Shown: positions 36,533 through 45,460 of the stretch, piece by piece
Layout: every line of letters begins with the position of its first letter
Numbering within the stretch: position 1 is the stretch's first letter
From: Pelagerythrobacter rhizovicinus
GTDB taxonomy: Bacteria; Pseudomonadota; Alphaproteobacteria; Sphingomonadales; Sphingomonadaceae
Assembly (NCBI RefSeq): GCF_004135625.1
Contig: NZ_SDPV01000001.1
Span: 1,610,501-1,674,500 of the forward strand
DNA length: 64,000 nucleotides
Direction of reading: 5' to 3'
The notes under the pieces: generated by a model
Database searches by the model: none
The model's input: only the letters and a program-made list of their open reading frames with translations
Told to the model about the DNA's origin: nothing
Position numbers and translations under genes: made by a program

Positions 36533-36603
36533 GACTGGCCCGATTCTCTAGCCTGTATAGGAAAGCGCGTCACCAACCGGCACGCGCTTGCGAACAGCCG
36601 CGA

Positions 36604-37410
36604 TCAGCTCGCGCTGACACCCGCCGCGTGGTCCTGCACCAGCTCGTAAGCCTTCTCGTACCATTCGGTGCCCGGATAGTTCGCGCCCAGAACCGCGGCG
36701 TATTTCACCGCCTCCTGCGGAATACCGAGCGCCAGGCTGGTCTCGGTCAGGCGGTAAAGCGCCTCGGGCGCATGGCTGGTGGTCTGGTAGTTGTCGACCA
36801 CGTTCTGGAAGCGGATCTGCGCCGCAAGCCATCTGCCGCTCCGTTCGTAGAAGCGCCCGATCTCCATCTCCTTGCCGGCGAGGTGATCGTTGACGAGGTC
36901 GAGCTTCAGCCGCGCATCGGCCGCATATGCGGTCTGCGGGAAGCGGCGGACGACCTCGTTCAGAGCGGTACGCGCCTGCTCGGTGATCGCCTGATCGCGA
37001 TGCACGTCGCTGATCTGCTCGTAATAGCTGAGCGCGATCAGATAATAGGCGTAGGGCGCGTCCTTGTTACCGGGATGGATCGACAGGAAGCGCTGCGCGC
37101 TCTGAATTGCCTTGTTGTAGTCGCGCGCGACGTAGTAGCTGAACGCGCTCATCAACTGGGCGCGGCGCGCCCACGGCGAATAGGGGTGCTGACGCTCGAC
37201 TTCATCGAACAGCGCGGCGGCGAACTTGGCATTGCCGTTATCGAGCCGCCGCTTCGCTTCGGCATAGAGCGTTTCCACGTCGCGCGCGACATAGGCGAGC
37301 GAATCTCCGGAGCCGCCGCCGGTCCCTGCGCAACCTGCGGTGAGGACGGTCGCCGCGCATGCGGTGGCGGCGAAAGCGAGCTTGAGCGGCGAACGCGGAC
37401 GTGTGGTCAT
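36604..37410 (-). CDS. bamD: Outer-membrane assembly lipoprotein BamD
   Basis: A 268-residue lipoprotein of the BAM complex, which inserts beta-barrel proteins into the outer membrane. Signal peptide with lipobox LTAGC (Cys26), then five TPR-like repeats: VETLYAEAKRRLDNGNAKFA, FDEVERQHPYSPWARRAQLM, FSYYVARDYNKAIQSAQRFL and so on. First gene of the bamD-recN-hydrolase-monooxygenase-ligA run. Confidence 0.95.
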   Translation of the reverse strand: MTTRPRSPLKLAFAATACAATVLTAGCAGTGGGSGDSLAYVARDVETLYAEAKRRLDNGNAKFAAALFDEVERQHPYSPWARRAQLMSAFSYYVARDYNKAIQSAQRFLSIHPGNKDAPYAYYLIALSYYEQISDVHRDQAITEQARTALNEVVRRFPQTAYAADARLKLDLVNDHLAGKEMEIGRFYERSGRWLAAQIRFQNVVDNYQTTSHAPEALYRLTETSLALGIPQEAVKYAAVLGANYPGTEWYEKAYELVQDHAAGVSAS

Positions 37411-37516
37411 GGCAGCGGCCTATACCGCCGCACTCGCTGAACGCAAAGTGAAGTTGGCGGCGGGGACGGCCATCATCTTGTCGTCGGCCACCCCTATCCC
37501 TTCATCAATCAAGAAC

Positions 37517-37542
37517 GTCATCCCAGCGAGCGCCGGGATGGC
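37517..37542. repeat. GTCATCCCAGCG dispersed repeat, single unit
   Basis: GTCATCCCAGCGAGCGCCGG with a continuing GATGGC gives a short imperfect hairpin of the family at 29550, 31198 and 51668. It lies in the 161-base gap between the proB stop and the bamD start region. Confidence 0.7.
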
Positions 37543-37571
37543 GGAGGGCTCTATCCCGCCCCTTCACCGCA

Positions 37572-38723
37572 TCACGGCGACGCGGTCATCCCCGCCGGCG
37601 CGTCCCACAGGAGGTGACGGTTATCCAGCATGACGAGATTGTTCGCACGAATGATCTCGCCCTTCGTCTGGTACCCCAGCAGCTGCTCGGGCGGAGTCTC
37701 GGGATTGACGATCATCACCCGGATTTCCTCGGAGGTGAAATCGCTCAGGCCTCGCGCGCGCTCCACGCCGTCGGTGTCGTAGAGGTGCAGCACGTCGCCG
37801 CGGGTGAAATCGCCATCCATCGCCTGAATGTCCTCGCGGTGGATGGAGCGCTTGTTCTGCACCAGTTCGTCGGCGAGCTCCTTCGCCACCTCGATGCTGC
37901 CGGCCATCTGCAGGCGATTGGCGATCCAGCCGTCCTTGCCCGACATCGGATTCGGGTGGGGCAGGCACTTGGTGCAGCGCCGCTCGCCGTTCAGCACGGC
38001 GGACAGCGGGCGTTCGTATTCGCCGTTGGCGATGTAGGTCGTGCAGCCGGCCTCCTGCGCCATGTTCGCGGCCTTGAGCTTGGTGGTCATGCCGCCGGTG
38101 CCGAGCGTGCTCGTCCCGGTGGTCGCGGCCATGTACTCGCCGACGTCGCGAACTTCCTCCACCAGCTCGGCCCCGGGCTCGTCGGGGTTGCGGTCGTAGA
38201 GGCCGTCGACGCAGGTCAGGATGACAAAGTCCTTCGCGCCGACCATCTGCGCCACCTTGGCGGCCAGCCGATCGTTGTCGCCGACCCGGATCTCTTCGGT
38301 CGTGATCGAATCGTTCTCGTTGACGATCGGCACCACCCCCGCCTCCAGCAGCCGGTGAACGGTGTTGCGGGTGTTGAGGAAGCGGCGGTGATGCTCGAAG
38401 TCGCCCAGCGTGAGCAGAACCTGCGCGATCTCGAACCCGTATTCGTGGCCGACCTGCTTGTAGGCGTTCAGCAGCAGGGGCATGCCGCAGGCTGCGGCCG
38501 CCTGCTTGTCGCTGACGCCCGCGGTCTCGGGCGTTTCGCCCACGATCTTGAGGCCCAGTGCCACCGCGCCGGAGGAGCACAGGATGACGTTGTATCCCTC
38601 GTTCCGCAGTCGGGCGACATCCTCGAGCAGTCTCTGCATGAAGCCGAAGCGCGGAGTCAGGAGGTCGGAATTGGCGAGGAGCGCGGAACCAATCTTGACG
38701 ACGACGTTTCGATTCTCAGCCAC
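37572..38723 (-). CDS. proB: Glutamate 5-kinase
   Basis: A 383-residue enzyme, first step of proline synthesis. The kinase domain has VVVKIGSALLANSD, CSSGAVALGLKIVG, NENDSITTEEIRVGDNDRLAA and STLGTGGMTTKLKAANMAQE; the C-terminal PUA domain starts near DFTRGDVLHLYDTDG. An unusual CTKC pair (RRCTKCLPHPNP) sits before the PUA region. GTG 38723 gives MAENRNVVVKIG; the frame continues to 38786 but those codons lie in an AT-rich promoter region. Divergent from proC, so the 180-base AT-rich gap serves both. Confidence 0.95.
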   Translation of the reverse strand: MAENRNVVVKIGSALLANSDLLTPRFGFMQRLLEDVARLRNEGYNVILCSSGAVALGLKIVGETPETAGVSDKQAAAACGMPLLLNAYKQVGHEYGFEIAQVLLTLGDFEHHRRFLNTRNTVHRLLEAGVVPIVNENDSITTEEIRVGDNDRLAAKVAQMVGAKDFVILTCVDGLYDRNPDEPGAELVEEVRDVGEYMAATTGTSTLGTGGMTTKLKAANMAQEAGCTTYIANGEYERPLSAVLNGERRCTKCLPHPNPMSGKDGWIANRLQMAGSIEVAKELADELVQNKRSIHREDIQAMDGDFTRGDVLHLYDTDGVERARGLSDFTSEEIRVMIVNPETPPEQLLGYQTKGEIIRANNLVMLDNRHLLWDAPAGMTASP

Positions 38724-38903
38724 AGCGATAAAATCCGTTCCTTGAAAAATTCGGTCCGTTACGTAGATAGCCGTTGTGCAATGCACAACCGGGGATATGG
38801 AAAAAATCCATTCCAGCGTGGCGCGATCGCCTGCGGCAGGAATTTTATTCTATCGTCCACGCGGTTCCAGGGGATTATTCGTTTTTCGAGCTAGGGGCTT
38901 CAC

Positions 38904-39692
38904 TTGAACTTCAACAACATAGTCATGATCGGCTGCGGCAAGATGGGTGGCGCACTCCTGAATCACTGGATGACGGGAGGCGAGAACTTCACGATCGTCG
39001 ATCCAGCACTCGATTCGGCACCGTCGGGCGCGCGGTTGGTCGCTGACATCGAGGCACTTGGTGACGAAAACTTCGACGTGGTGATCGTGGCGATCAAGCC
39101 GCAGATGATCAACGAGGTGCTTCCCGGCTACGCCAGCCGGCTGGCCGAGGGCGGCTACGTGCTGTCGATCGCCGCCGGCTGTTCGGCGCAGCGGATCGCC
39201 CGTGCGATGAACGGCGCCCCGGTCGTGCGCGTCATGCCCAATCTGCCGGCGGCCGTCGGCCAGGGCGTCAGCGGGCTCTACGCCGGCCCCGAGGTTGGTG
39301 CCGACCAGGGCGCCCACGCCTCCGCGATGATGGAGCGCGCGGGCACCGTGGTGACCGTCGACGACGAGGACCGGCTCGACCGCGTGACCGCCGTCGCCGG
39401 CTCCGGCCCCGGCTATGTGTTCGAGATCGCCCGCGCCTATGTCGCCGCCGCCGAGGAGCAGGGCTTCAGCGCGGAAGATGCCCGCGCGATGGTGCTCGGG
39501 ACGATGGCCGGCGCGCTCGCGATGGCGATGGAGGACGGCGCGCCCGACCTCGAGACGCTGCGCAATTCGGTGACCAGCAAGGGCGGCACCACCGCCGCCG
39601 GCCTTGCCGCGCTCAACGGGGACGAGACGCTCTCGCGCCTGATGCGCGTGACCTTGCAGGCGGCCTACGAACGGGCGGTCGAGCTGCGCTGA
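38904..39692 (+). CDS. proC: Pyrroline-5-carboxylate reductase
   Basis: A 262-residue enzyme, last step of proline synthesis. The Rossmann opening is [18 protein letters not shown], then [29 protein letters not shown] and the C-terminal [19 protein letters not shown]. The diagnostic [11 protein letters not shown] and [14 protein letters not shown] are present. The start is TTG 38904 with AGGGGC upstream, giving [10 protein letters not shown]. Followed by proA 46 bases later. Confidence 0.95.
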   Translation: MNFNNIVMIGCGKMGGALLNHWMTGGENFTIVDPALDSAPSGARLVADIEALGDENFDVVIVAIKPQMINEVLPGYASRLAEGGYVLSIAAGCSAQRIARAMNGAPVVRVMPNLPAAVGQGVSGLYAGPEVGADQGAHASAMMERAGTVVTVDDEDRLDRVTAVAGSGPGYVFEIARAYVAAAEEQGFSAEDARAMVLGTMAGALAMAMEDGAPDLETLRNSVTSKGGTTAAGLAALNGDETLSRLMRVTLQAAYERAVELR

Positions 39693-39738
39693 CTCGCCGC
39701 GCGCTCCCGCTCATGACACGAACGATACGAGGATTCCG

Positions 39739-41004
39739 ATGAACGACCAGACACTAGACCCGCAGATCCATATCCATGAGCTCGGACGCCGCGCGCGTGA
39801 GGCAGCGCGCGGGCTCCTGTCCGCCAGCACCGAGGCGAAGAACACGGCGCTGCGGGAAGCCGCCAAGGCGCTGCGCGAAGCCACGCCCGCGCTGCTCGAG
39901 GCGAACGCCGCCGATGTGGCGAGCGTCGAGGGCAAGAAGCCCGACAGCTTCGTCGACCGCCTGCGCCTGACCGAGGACCGCATCGAGGGCATGGCGAAAG
40001 CGCTCGAGGAAATCGCCGAGCTGCCCGACCCCGTCGGCCGCAAGCTCGCCACCTTCGAGCGGCCCAACGGCCTCAAGATCGAGCGCGTCGCCGTCCCCAT
40101 CGGCGTGATCGGCATGATCTACGAATCGCGCCCCAACGTCGGCGCCGACGCCTCGGCCCTGTGCCTCAAATCGGGCAACGCGGTGATCCTGCGCGGCGGT
40201 TCGGAGAGCCGCAACTCGACCCGCGAGATCGTCGCCGCCATGCGCGCCGGGCTCAAGGCCGCCGGCCTGCCGGAGGACGCGGTGCAGACCGTCCAGACCA
40301 CCGACCGCGAGGCCGTGGCCGAGTTGCTGCGCGCGGTCGACTACGTCGATCTCGTCATCCCCCGCGGCGGTCGCGGGCTGGTCGAACTGGTGCGCGACCA
40401 GGCGAAGGTCCCCACCCTCCTCCACCTCGACGGCAACTGCCACAGCTACGTCCACGCGGCGGCCGACATCGACGAGGCGGTGAAGGTGATCCGCAATGCC
40501 AAGCTGCGCCGCACCGGCATCTGCGGCGCGACCGAGAGCATCGTCATCGACCGCGCGGTGGCGGGCGAAGTCGTCCCCAAGCTGGCCGACGCCATGGCCG
40601 CCGACTGCGAACTGCGCGGCGACGCCGAAGCGGTCGCGCTCGACGACCGGATCAAGCCCGCGACCGGGGAGGACTGGGACACCGAGTACCTTGATCCCAT
40701 CGCCAGCGTGAAGATCGTCGACGGCCTCGACGAAGGCATCGCCTGGGTCGATGAACACTCCAGCCACCACACCGACGCGATCCTGACCGAGGACGCCGAA
40801 GCCGCCCGCCGTTTCCTGACCGCGATCGACAGCGCGGTGGTGATGCACAACGCCTCCACCCAGTTCTCCGACGGCGGCGAGTTCGGCATGGGCGCCGAAA
40901 TCGGCATCGCCACCGGCAAGATGCACGCCCGCGGCCCCGTCGGCCTCGAGCAGCTGTGCAGCTTCAAGTACCTGGTGCACGGGGACGGGCAAACTCGTCC
41001 GTGA
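39739..41004 (+). CDS. proA: Glutamate-5-semialdehyde dehydrogenase
   Basis: A 421-residue aldehyde-dehydrogenase-fold enzyme, second step of proline synthesis. [43 protein letters not shown], the catalytic Cys in [11 protein letters not shown], and [19 protein letters not shown] mark it. The last codons overlap a rho-independent terminator, which ends the proC-proA transcript. Confidence 0.97.
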   Translation: MNDQTLDPQIHIHELGRRAREAARGLLSASTEAKNTALREAAKALREATPALLEANAADVASVEGKKPDSFVDRLRLTEDRIEGMAKALEEIAELPDPVGRKLATFERPNGLKIERVAVPIGVIGMIYESRPNVGADASALCLKSGNAVILRGGSESRNSTREIVAAMRAGLKAAGLPEDAVQTVQTTDREAVAELLRAVDYVDLVIPRGGRGLVELVRDQAKVPTLLHLDGNCHSYVHAAADIDEAVKVIRNAKLRRTGICGATESIVIDRAVAGEVVPKLADAMAADCELRGDAEAVALDDRIKPATGEDWDTEYLDPIASVKIVDGLDEGIAWVDEHSSHHTDAILTEDAEAARRFLTAIDSAVVMHNASTQFSDGGEFGMGAEIGIATGKMHARGPVGLEQLCSFKYLVHGDGQTRP

Positions 41005-41022
41005 CGAGTTTGTTTTTTGTTT
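40991..41022 (+). terminator. Rho-independent terminator of proC-proA
   Basis: AAACTCGTC-cgt-GACGAGTTT forms a perfect 9-base stem (40991-41011) with its 3' half after the proA stop codon, followed by tgttttttgttt. Arrangement and T-rich tail are classical. Confidence 0.9.
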
Positions 41023-41267
41023 AGCCTCAAGCGCCGGCGGGCCCATCCGGCCCCTTGGCTTCCGCGCCAGTAGGCGCGGCGGCCGGTCGGCCTTGCGGTC
41101 CCTGCGGGACCGAGACATCGCCTGATAGCCATGGCCGGGAAAGCCCCGGTCGGCGATCAGCCGACCGCAAGGGCGACCGCCCGCCCGCAGGCGCCCCGTA
41201 GCGAAGCGGAAGGAGCAGCGCCGAGGACGCGCGCGCGGATGCGCGTGCGAAAGAACAAACAAAAAAC
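41023..41267. other. Gene-free, GC-rich spacer after proA
   Basis: About 245 bases rich in short GC palindromes (gcgccggcggg, ggccggtcggcc, gcgcgcgcggatgcgcgtgcg). It ends in an A-rich stretch, aacaaacaaaaaaca, that is roughly the complement of the T-rich tail of the proA terminator. No credible reading frame. Confidence 0.6.
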
Positions 41268-41298
41268 ATTTTCCTACAGCACACCTCGTGTGCTGTAG
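41268..41298 (+). promoter_or_regulatory. Shared motif copy C joined to an 11-base perfect inverted repeat
   Basis: ATTTTCCTACA (41268-41278) matches the first block of the motif before the holin gene. It runs into CTACAGCACAC-ctc-GTGTGCTGTAG (41274-41298), a perfect 11-base inverted repeat ending 8 bases before the terminase-like ATG. No T-run follows, so it is more likely an operator or a translation-blocking hairpin than a terminator; the space to the ATG has no good ribosome binding site. Confidence 0.55.
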
Positions 41299-41306
41299 AA
41301 TCGAAA

Positions 41307-42224
41307 ATGACCCGCCGCACAGACAATCGCGAGGCCCGCCTGCCCGCCCCCGCAGGCGAACTGCCCGCCTTCACCCCCGTCCCCCGCCAGTGCCAGCGCC
41401 ACGACGGCTGGACCGACGAACGCCAGCGCGCCTTCATCGAGGCGCTGGCCGACACTGGCAGCGTCGAGGCCGCCTGCCGCGCCGTCAACATGAGCCAGCC
41501 CGGCGCCTACGAGCTCCGCCGCCAGCCGGGCGCGGAGAGCTTCCGCCAGGCGTGGGAGGCCGCGCTCCAGCTCGGCGTCCAGCGGATCGAGGACGTCGCG
41601 ATGGAGCGCGCGCTCAACGGCGTCGAGGTGCCCGTCTACTCCTACGGCAAGCTCGTCGGGACCCGCCGCACCTACAACGACCGGCTGCTCATGTTCATGC
41701 TCCGCAACCGCGCGCCCGAGCGCTTCACCGAAGGCAAGGCGAAAGGCCTGAACGCGATCGGCAAGATGGAGCTCGAGCGCCTGAAGAAGCAGTGGCGCCA
41801 GGAATGGGAGGAGGAGAAGAAGCGCGAGGCCTCCTACGAGCACGAGGACGAGGTGCTCGCCAGCATCGACCGCAAGCTCGGCAAGATGCGCGAACGCTTC
41901 CTCTTCGCCATGAGCCCCCGCACCCGCGCCCTCCACGACGCCTACGAAGCCGCCCGGCAGGAGGACGAGGCCAACGGCTACAACCCCTACGAGGACCCGG
42001 AACACCCCGCCTCGCTCGCCTACAAGAACCGCGAGCGCGAGAAGGCCGGCCTCCCCGAGCTCCCCCGGCCGCAGGGGGAATATCCCACCGTGGTGAACTA
42101 CCGCGAGGAGCTGGAGAAGGAACTGGAAGGGGAGGACGACGCGGCCGGAGACGAGACGCCGGAACCCCCGCCCACCGAACCGCACGGCCCGCGCATCAGG
42201 ACGCTGAAGGACGACGGCTGGTGA
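41307..42224 (+). CDS. Small-terminase-like / HTH protein of unknown role
   Basis: A 305-residue protein. Residues about 32-125 resemble small terminase or phage HTH proteins: WTDERQRAFIEALADTGSVE, AACRAVNMSQPGAYELRRQP, then AMERALNGVEVPVYSYGKLV and RTYNDRLLMFMLRNRAPERF. A charged coiled-coil-like part follows (ERLKKQWRQEWEEEKKREAS), and the tail is acidic and Pro-rich. No large terminase or capsid gene is near. The start is ATG 41307 directly after an inverted repeat. The family call is from pattern memory; it may be a DNA-binding protein linked to gene-transfer-agent or prophage biology. Confidence 0.6.
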   Translation: MTRRTDNREARLPAPAGELPAFTPVPRQCQRHDGWTDERQRAFIEALADTGSVEAACRAVNMSQPGAYELRRQPGAESFRQAWEAALQLGVQRIEDVAMERALNGVEVPVYSYGKLVGTRRTYNDRLLMFMLRNRAPERFTEGKAKGLNAIGKMELERLKKQWRQEWEEEKKREASYEHEDEVLASIDRKLGKMRERFLFAMSPRTRALHDAYEAARQEDEANGYNPYEDPEHPASLAYKNREREKAGLPELPRPQGEYPTVVNYREELEKELEGEDDAAGDETPEPPPTEPHGPRIRTLKDDGW

Positions 42225-42230
42225 TCTCCT

Positions 42231-42267
42231 CCCCTCCCGCTTGCGGGAGGGGCCGGGGGTGGGCCTG
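42231..42267 (+). repeat. GC-rich palindromic repeat, second copy
   Basis: Identical over 37 bases to 29438-29474 (hairpin CCCCTCCCGC/GCGGGAGGGG, then ccgggggtgggcctg). Starts 7 bases after the stop codon of the terminase-like gene. Confidence 0.85.
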
Positions 42268-42574
42268 CGCAACGCCCAAGGCCTGAAGAGCTCCAATCCG
42301 CGAGCACCGAGCGGAAGCGCCGCCCATCCATCGCCGCCCATTCGACACCGAGTGATTGCGAGCCGGAACGCGTCTGTGCCCCACGGACGCGCCCGCGACC
42401 TCACGTGTGAGAGGCGGCCCGCGCTGGGTCGACGAGTGGCTGTAAATCATGCACCGGAACCGCTTCGCCAACATGCCCCCTCGCAAGCGCGCGGTACGGG
42501 GAGTTCAAGCGGATCGGGGCGGAGGACCACCAGAACGGCTCCGCCGCGTCGGAGGAGAAACGCATCGACGGCGG
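42268..42574. other. Gene-free left border of the AT-richer island
   Basis: A 307-base stretch without a supportable gene. The frames present lack family features. The second half (about 42495-42570) has codon-like composition and may be debris of an older gene. Confidence 0.5.
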
Positions 42575-43027
42575 TTACGCTTCGGCCGCAAACTCCATTG
42601 GGAAAAGCATCTTATCCAGATACTCCGCTTCGGCATCGCTAATCCGTGTGAAGAGCTGTGGCGGATGGAAGCTTGGCCTCACTCTCTTGAACTCATGACT
42701 TGGCAAAGGAACGCCCTCGCGTACGCCCGTGAGCGTAATACAAACAGCGACACTCGAATCTAAGAAGTAGCTGTCAAAATGCTCCCGTTCGATCCCGGTG
42801 CTATCTCCAAATATCTTCCACATTTTCTCTGGCGGCCCCTTCGACACCCCACCGACCATAGCATAACCTAAGATCGCGCCGACAGGTTTGGTCGCGTAAA
42901 TCCACATTCTCATTCCCGACCGAAGTCCCGGTATCCTTCGTCGAAGTTCAACTGTCTTTTCGCCGCGAAGTATCGCCTCTGCGAACTCGGGGTAGATCGA
43001 AATTAATACATCGTGTCGGCCAATCAT
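42575..43027 (-). CDS. ASCH-domain protein (PUA-like superfamily)
   Basis: A 150-residue protein. The opening MIGRHDVLISIYPEFAEAIL followed by RGEKTVELRRRIPG is a clear ASCH signature (GxKxxExR), and MWIYATKPVGAILGYAMVGG completes the beta-barrel core; the rest is helical with SFHPPQLFTRISDAEAEYLD. ASCH domains are thought to bind RNA or modified bases. Its ATG overlaps the stop of the GNAT-PIN gene (ATGA), so the two are one translational unit. AT-richer than its surroundings. Confidence 0.8.
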   Translation of the reverse strand: MIGRHDVLISIYPEFAEAILRGEKTVELRRRIPGLRSGMRMWIYATKPVGAILGYAMVGGVSKGPPEKMWKIFGDSTGIEREHFDSYFLDSSVAVCITLTGVREGVPLPSHEFKRVRPSFHPPQLFTRISDAEAEYLDKMLFPMEFAAEA

Positions 43028-45144
43028 GAAGTGAAACCCTGCTCGAGGATCGATCTACTCTGCGTCGCATCGATCTCCCGCGCGGTCACCAGATTGGCAC
43101 CGTCAGCGGCGCCCAACCGACGCAGCTCCCTGAGTGTGACCGGATATTCGAGCTGAAAAAGGTTGTCGAACTTCGTCATCAGTATCTCTGCCGACGATGA
43201 AAACTCGTCTAGATCATTAACCACCAGATATTCAAACTCATTTTTTCCAACAATATCTTTCTTTACCACAGTCGCGGATACAATTTTCGCAACCGCTAAA
43301 ACTGCACCAGCACCACCATTCTTCTTGGATTCGTAAAAGAAAATAAGAGATCCGGCCTCCATCCTCAGCGCACTACGGGGACTACTTACGTATCCACGCA
43401 GAGTTCGAAAGGCCGCGTCCCGACTTTCAATGAAATCGAATGCCTTGTTCGCGCGTACTCCAAGGAGTTCCTCCGCGTACTGCTTCTGAATTGGAACAAT
43501 CACGGATGATCTCGAATTCCACCATATTAGCGTTGGGCCGAGCAACGCCTCGACAGAAGCCAAAGGTATCTCGCGCATCACACCGTTTGCCTCGACACTT
43601 ACCCTGTCGCGTTCTTGCAGCGGTGAAGATTCCGGGAGCTTAATTCCTGTGCGTGCGGAAAGCGCACGCGCAACTCCGGTCCAATTCGCGGGGTGGAGCG
43701 GCTTACCGATGACCGATTTCTCGAAGCACGTAGCATCTGGTTGGATGAAGCCGCGCGCGCGAGCTACTTCGTTCACGACCGATTGACCCGGAATTTTTTG
43801 GAGTCGTACCGCTGTGGGCGATGTTTGGGACGAAATGCGCAGCAGCAGATCCAGCAAATGATCGACGAATAACCGTCGACTTGGGTTTTCAGGCCGACAA
43901 ACTACAGCCATCTCGGCCCTCGGCCCCAGTTGTTGCGGCATTGAAGCGACGGCAAGAGCTTCAATCCGGCCGCCAAGTTCAACCGATCGAACGATCGAAT
44001 GATCGGTTTCCAGTAACCTTATGATCGGATCATAGAGATTGAGGCGGCCTCCTAGTTCCGATACAAACCTCTTCGCATCCGAGACGTCGCAGACCTGAAT
44101 ACGAAACCCTTGACCTGATAGCTCACCCGCCACGCCGTGTAGCTCTGAAGGTAGGAGAGCGAAGAGCTCCTGTGGCGAAACGATCTCAAGCCCGATTTCC
44201 TTTAGCACCAGGGGGCTTGCTTCCAGCAAAGTGCCATCGCGCGTCACGAATGCCGTAGAGCGGGCAAGTGCAGCATGTGCCAGATGCGCACAATCGCTCA
44301 GGGACTGCGGCGTCGGGCTTAGTAGATGAGGAAATACTAGGCGATGAATCTTCGATCGAATTTCCTTAAGCTCGACCTCATCGACGCGCGGCAGCTTAGG
44401 GATGCAAAGTGCAAGGTTAAGGATCGGGTCGCAGTGATTTGCTTTGGAATTCTTCCTAAGTTCACGTACGAATTCATCAGCGACTGAGACTCTGATCGTG
44501 CCGGCTAATGCCGCTCTAAAGAGCTCTTCCGCTTGCCCCGCGTGCTCCCGCCTCTTTGTGAGATCGAAATAGACATTGAGATCGAGCGAGAACTTTGCCT
44601 CGCCCCGAGAAGCCAACTCGTGAATCTGACTCACGAGAAAGTCCTGTCTATCGAAAACCGAAAAAAGATCCTCAGTATCAAGTTCCTTGACGTGGGTGAG
44701 GATTGTTCGGCCTCGTGTTGCACCGCCTTCGCGGGTCGAAACCTGGGTGAATCCATTCGCTCGGTAGAAGGCTAACGCCCCGTCAAGGTCGTCCCTGATG
44801 TCGGCCACCAACGAGCGGTATCCAAAGTGTTCTAGATGCGACGCCAGCAATTCTAGAAGTGAAGAGCCAATTCCTTCCCTGCGAAGGTCAGGATTGACCG
44901 CGATCTGGAAGACTTTTGCTGATGGGAACACCCCGCCAAAGAAAATATATCCAGCCAGACGATCGGTAGCATCATCCACAAGGGCGAGAAGTCGTCGATT
45001 TTCTATAGCCGTTTCCATTCCTCCTGAAGGAATGAAGCCCAACGGGTTCGCTTCTCGTTTGGACAAAGCAAGAATTTCCGGGAAGTAGTCCCTCAACTTG
45101 CTAGGCTCGACCACACGCGAAAGGGATAGTTTCAATGCCATCAT
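43024..45144 (-). CDS. GNAT-PIN-PUA-like multidomain protein (candidate toxin/defence effector)
   Basis: A 706-residue fusion. Residues 1-155: GNAT acetyltransferase with acetyl-CoA motif VNPDLRREGIGSSLLELL (83-100) and ALAFYRANGF. Residues 183-330: PIN nuclease with all four expected acids (Asp188 in SLDLNVYFDL, Glu224/Glu228 in ADEFVRELR, Asp284 in SDCAHLAHAAL, Asp303 in TRDGTLL). Residues about 345-490: perhaps a second, degenerate GNAT. Residues about 585-670: PUA/ASCH-like barrel (SPRSALRMEAGSLIFFYESK, GAVLAVAKIV). Codon use and base composition differ from neighbours, suggesting transfer. I know of no characterised system with this layout; a nuclease-based toxin or antiphage role is inference. 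Confidence 0.75.
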   Translation of the reverse strand: MMALKLSLSRVVEPSKLRDYFPEILALSKREANPLGFIPSGGMETAIENRRLLALVDDATDRLAGYIFFGGVFPSAKVFQIAVNPDLRREGIGSSLLELLASHLEHFGYRSLVADIRDDLDGALAFYRANGFTQVSTREGGATRGRTILTHVKELDTEDLFSVFDRQDFLVSQIHELASRGEAKFSLDLNVYFDLTKRREHAGQAEELFRAALAGTIRVSVADEFVRELRKNSKANHCDPILNLALCIPKLPRVDEVELKEIRSKIHRLVFPHLLSPTPQSLSDCAHLAHAALARSTAFVTRDGTLLEASPLVLKEIGLEIVSPQELFALLPSELHGVAGELSGQGFRIQVCDVSDAKRFVSELGGRLNLYDPIIRLLETDHSIVRSVELGGRIEALAVASMPQQLGPRAEMAVVCRPENPSRRLFVDHLLDLLLRISSQTSPTAVRLQKIPGQSVVNEVARARGFIQPDATCFEKSVIGKPLHPANWTGVARALSARTGIKLPESSPLQERDRVSVEANGVMREIPLASVEALLGPTLIWWNSRSSVIVPIQKQYAEELLGVRANKAFDFIESRDAAFRTLRGYVSSPRSALRMEAGSLIFFYESKKNGGAGAVLAVAKIVSATVVKKDIVGKNEFEYLVVNDLDEFSSSAEILMTKFDNLFQLEYPVTLRELRRLGAADGANLVTAREIDATQSRSILEQGFTS

Positions 45145-45460
45145 CGATGCATATCTGGCAAGGCTCTACTGATACAAGCGGGTTGCCACATCCCTCCCCC
45201 ATCGACGCTCACAATACTCCGCCGGAGACACGCCACTTCCTCTCCGATCACGGACACGCGATCATGCCCTACCCTTTGTTACGCGATGAACAGGGCGCAT
45301 CGCGATCAGATACGGCCAATTGAATGGCATCCGCTGCGGCAAAGCCGCGTCGTCGAAGGGCTCGGCTCGCTAGAGGCTTCGCCGGCCCCCGGCCGTGACG
45401 GCGCTGATTCGCGTCTAAGCTCCGGTTGCTTCGCAATCCTCGCTTACACGCGGGCGCTCG
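45145..45460. other. Gene-free right border of the AT-richer island
   Basis: A 316-base gap between the GNAT-PIN start and the lepA stop; it must hold the promoter of the two-gene island. I see no convincing gene, no tRNA and no obvious direct repeat matching the left border. Composition returns to GC-rich toward lepA. Confidence 0.5.

Noticed and set aside
41023-41267. Possible structured RNA or riboswitch after proA
   Set aside because: Many GC palindromes but no recognisable conserved core, and it follows a terminator.
45135-45323. A 62-codon plus-strand frame beside the GNAT-PIN start
   Set aside because: No ribosome binding site or family features; overlaps the promoter and start of the opposite gene.
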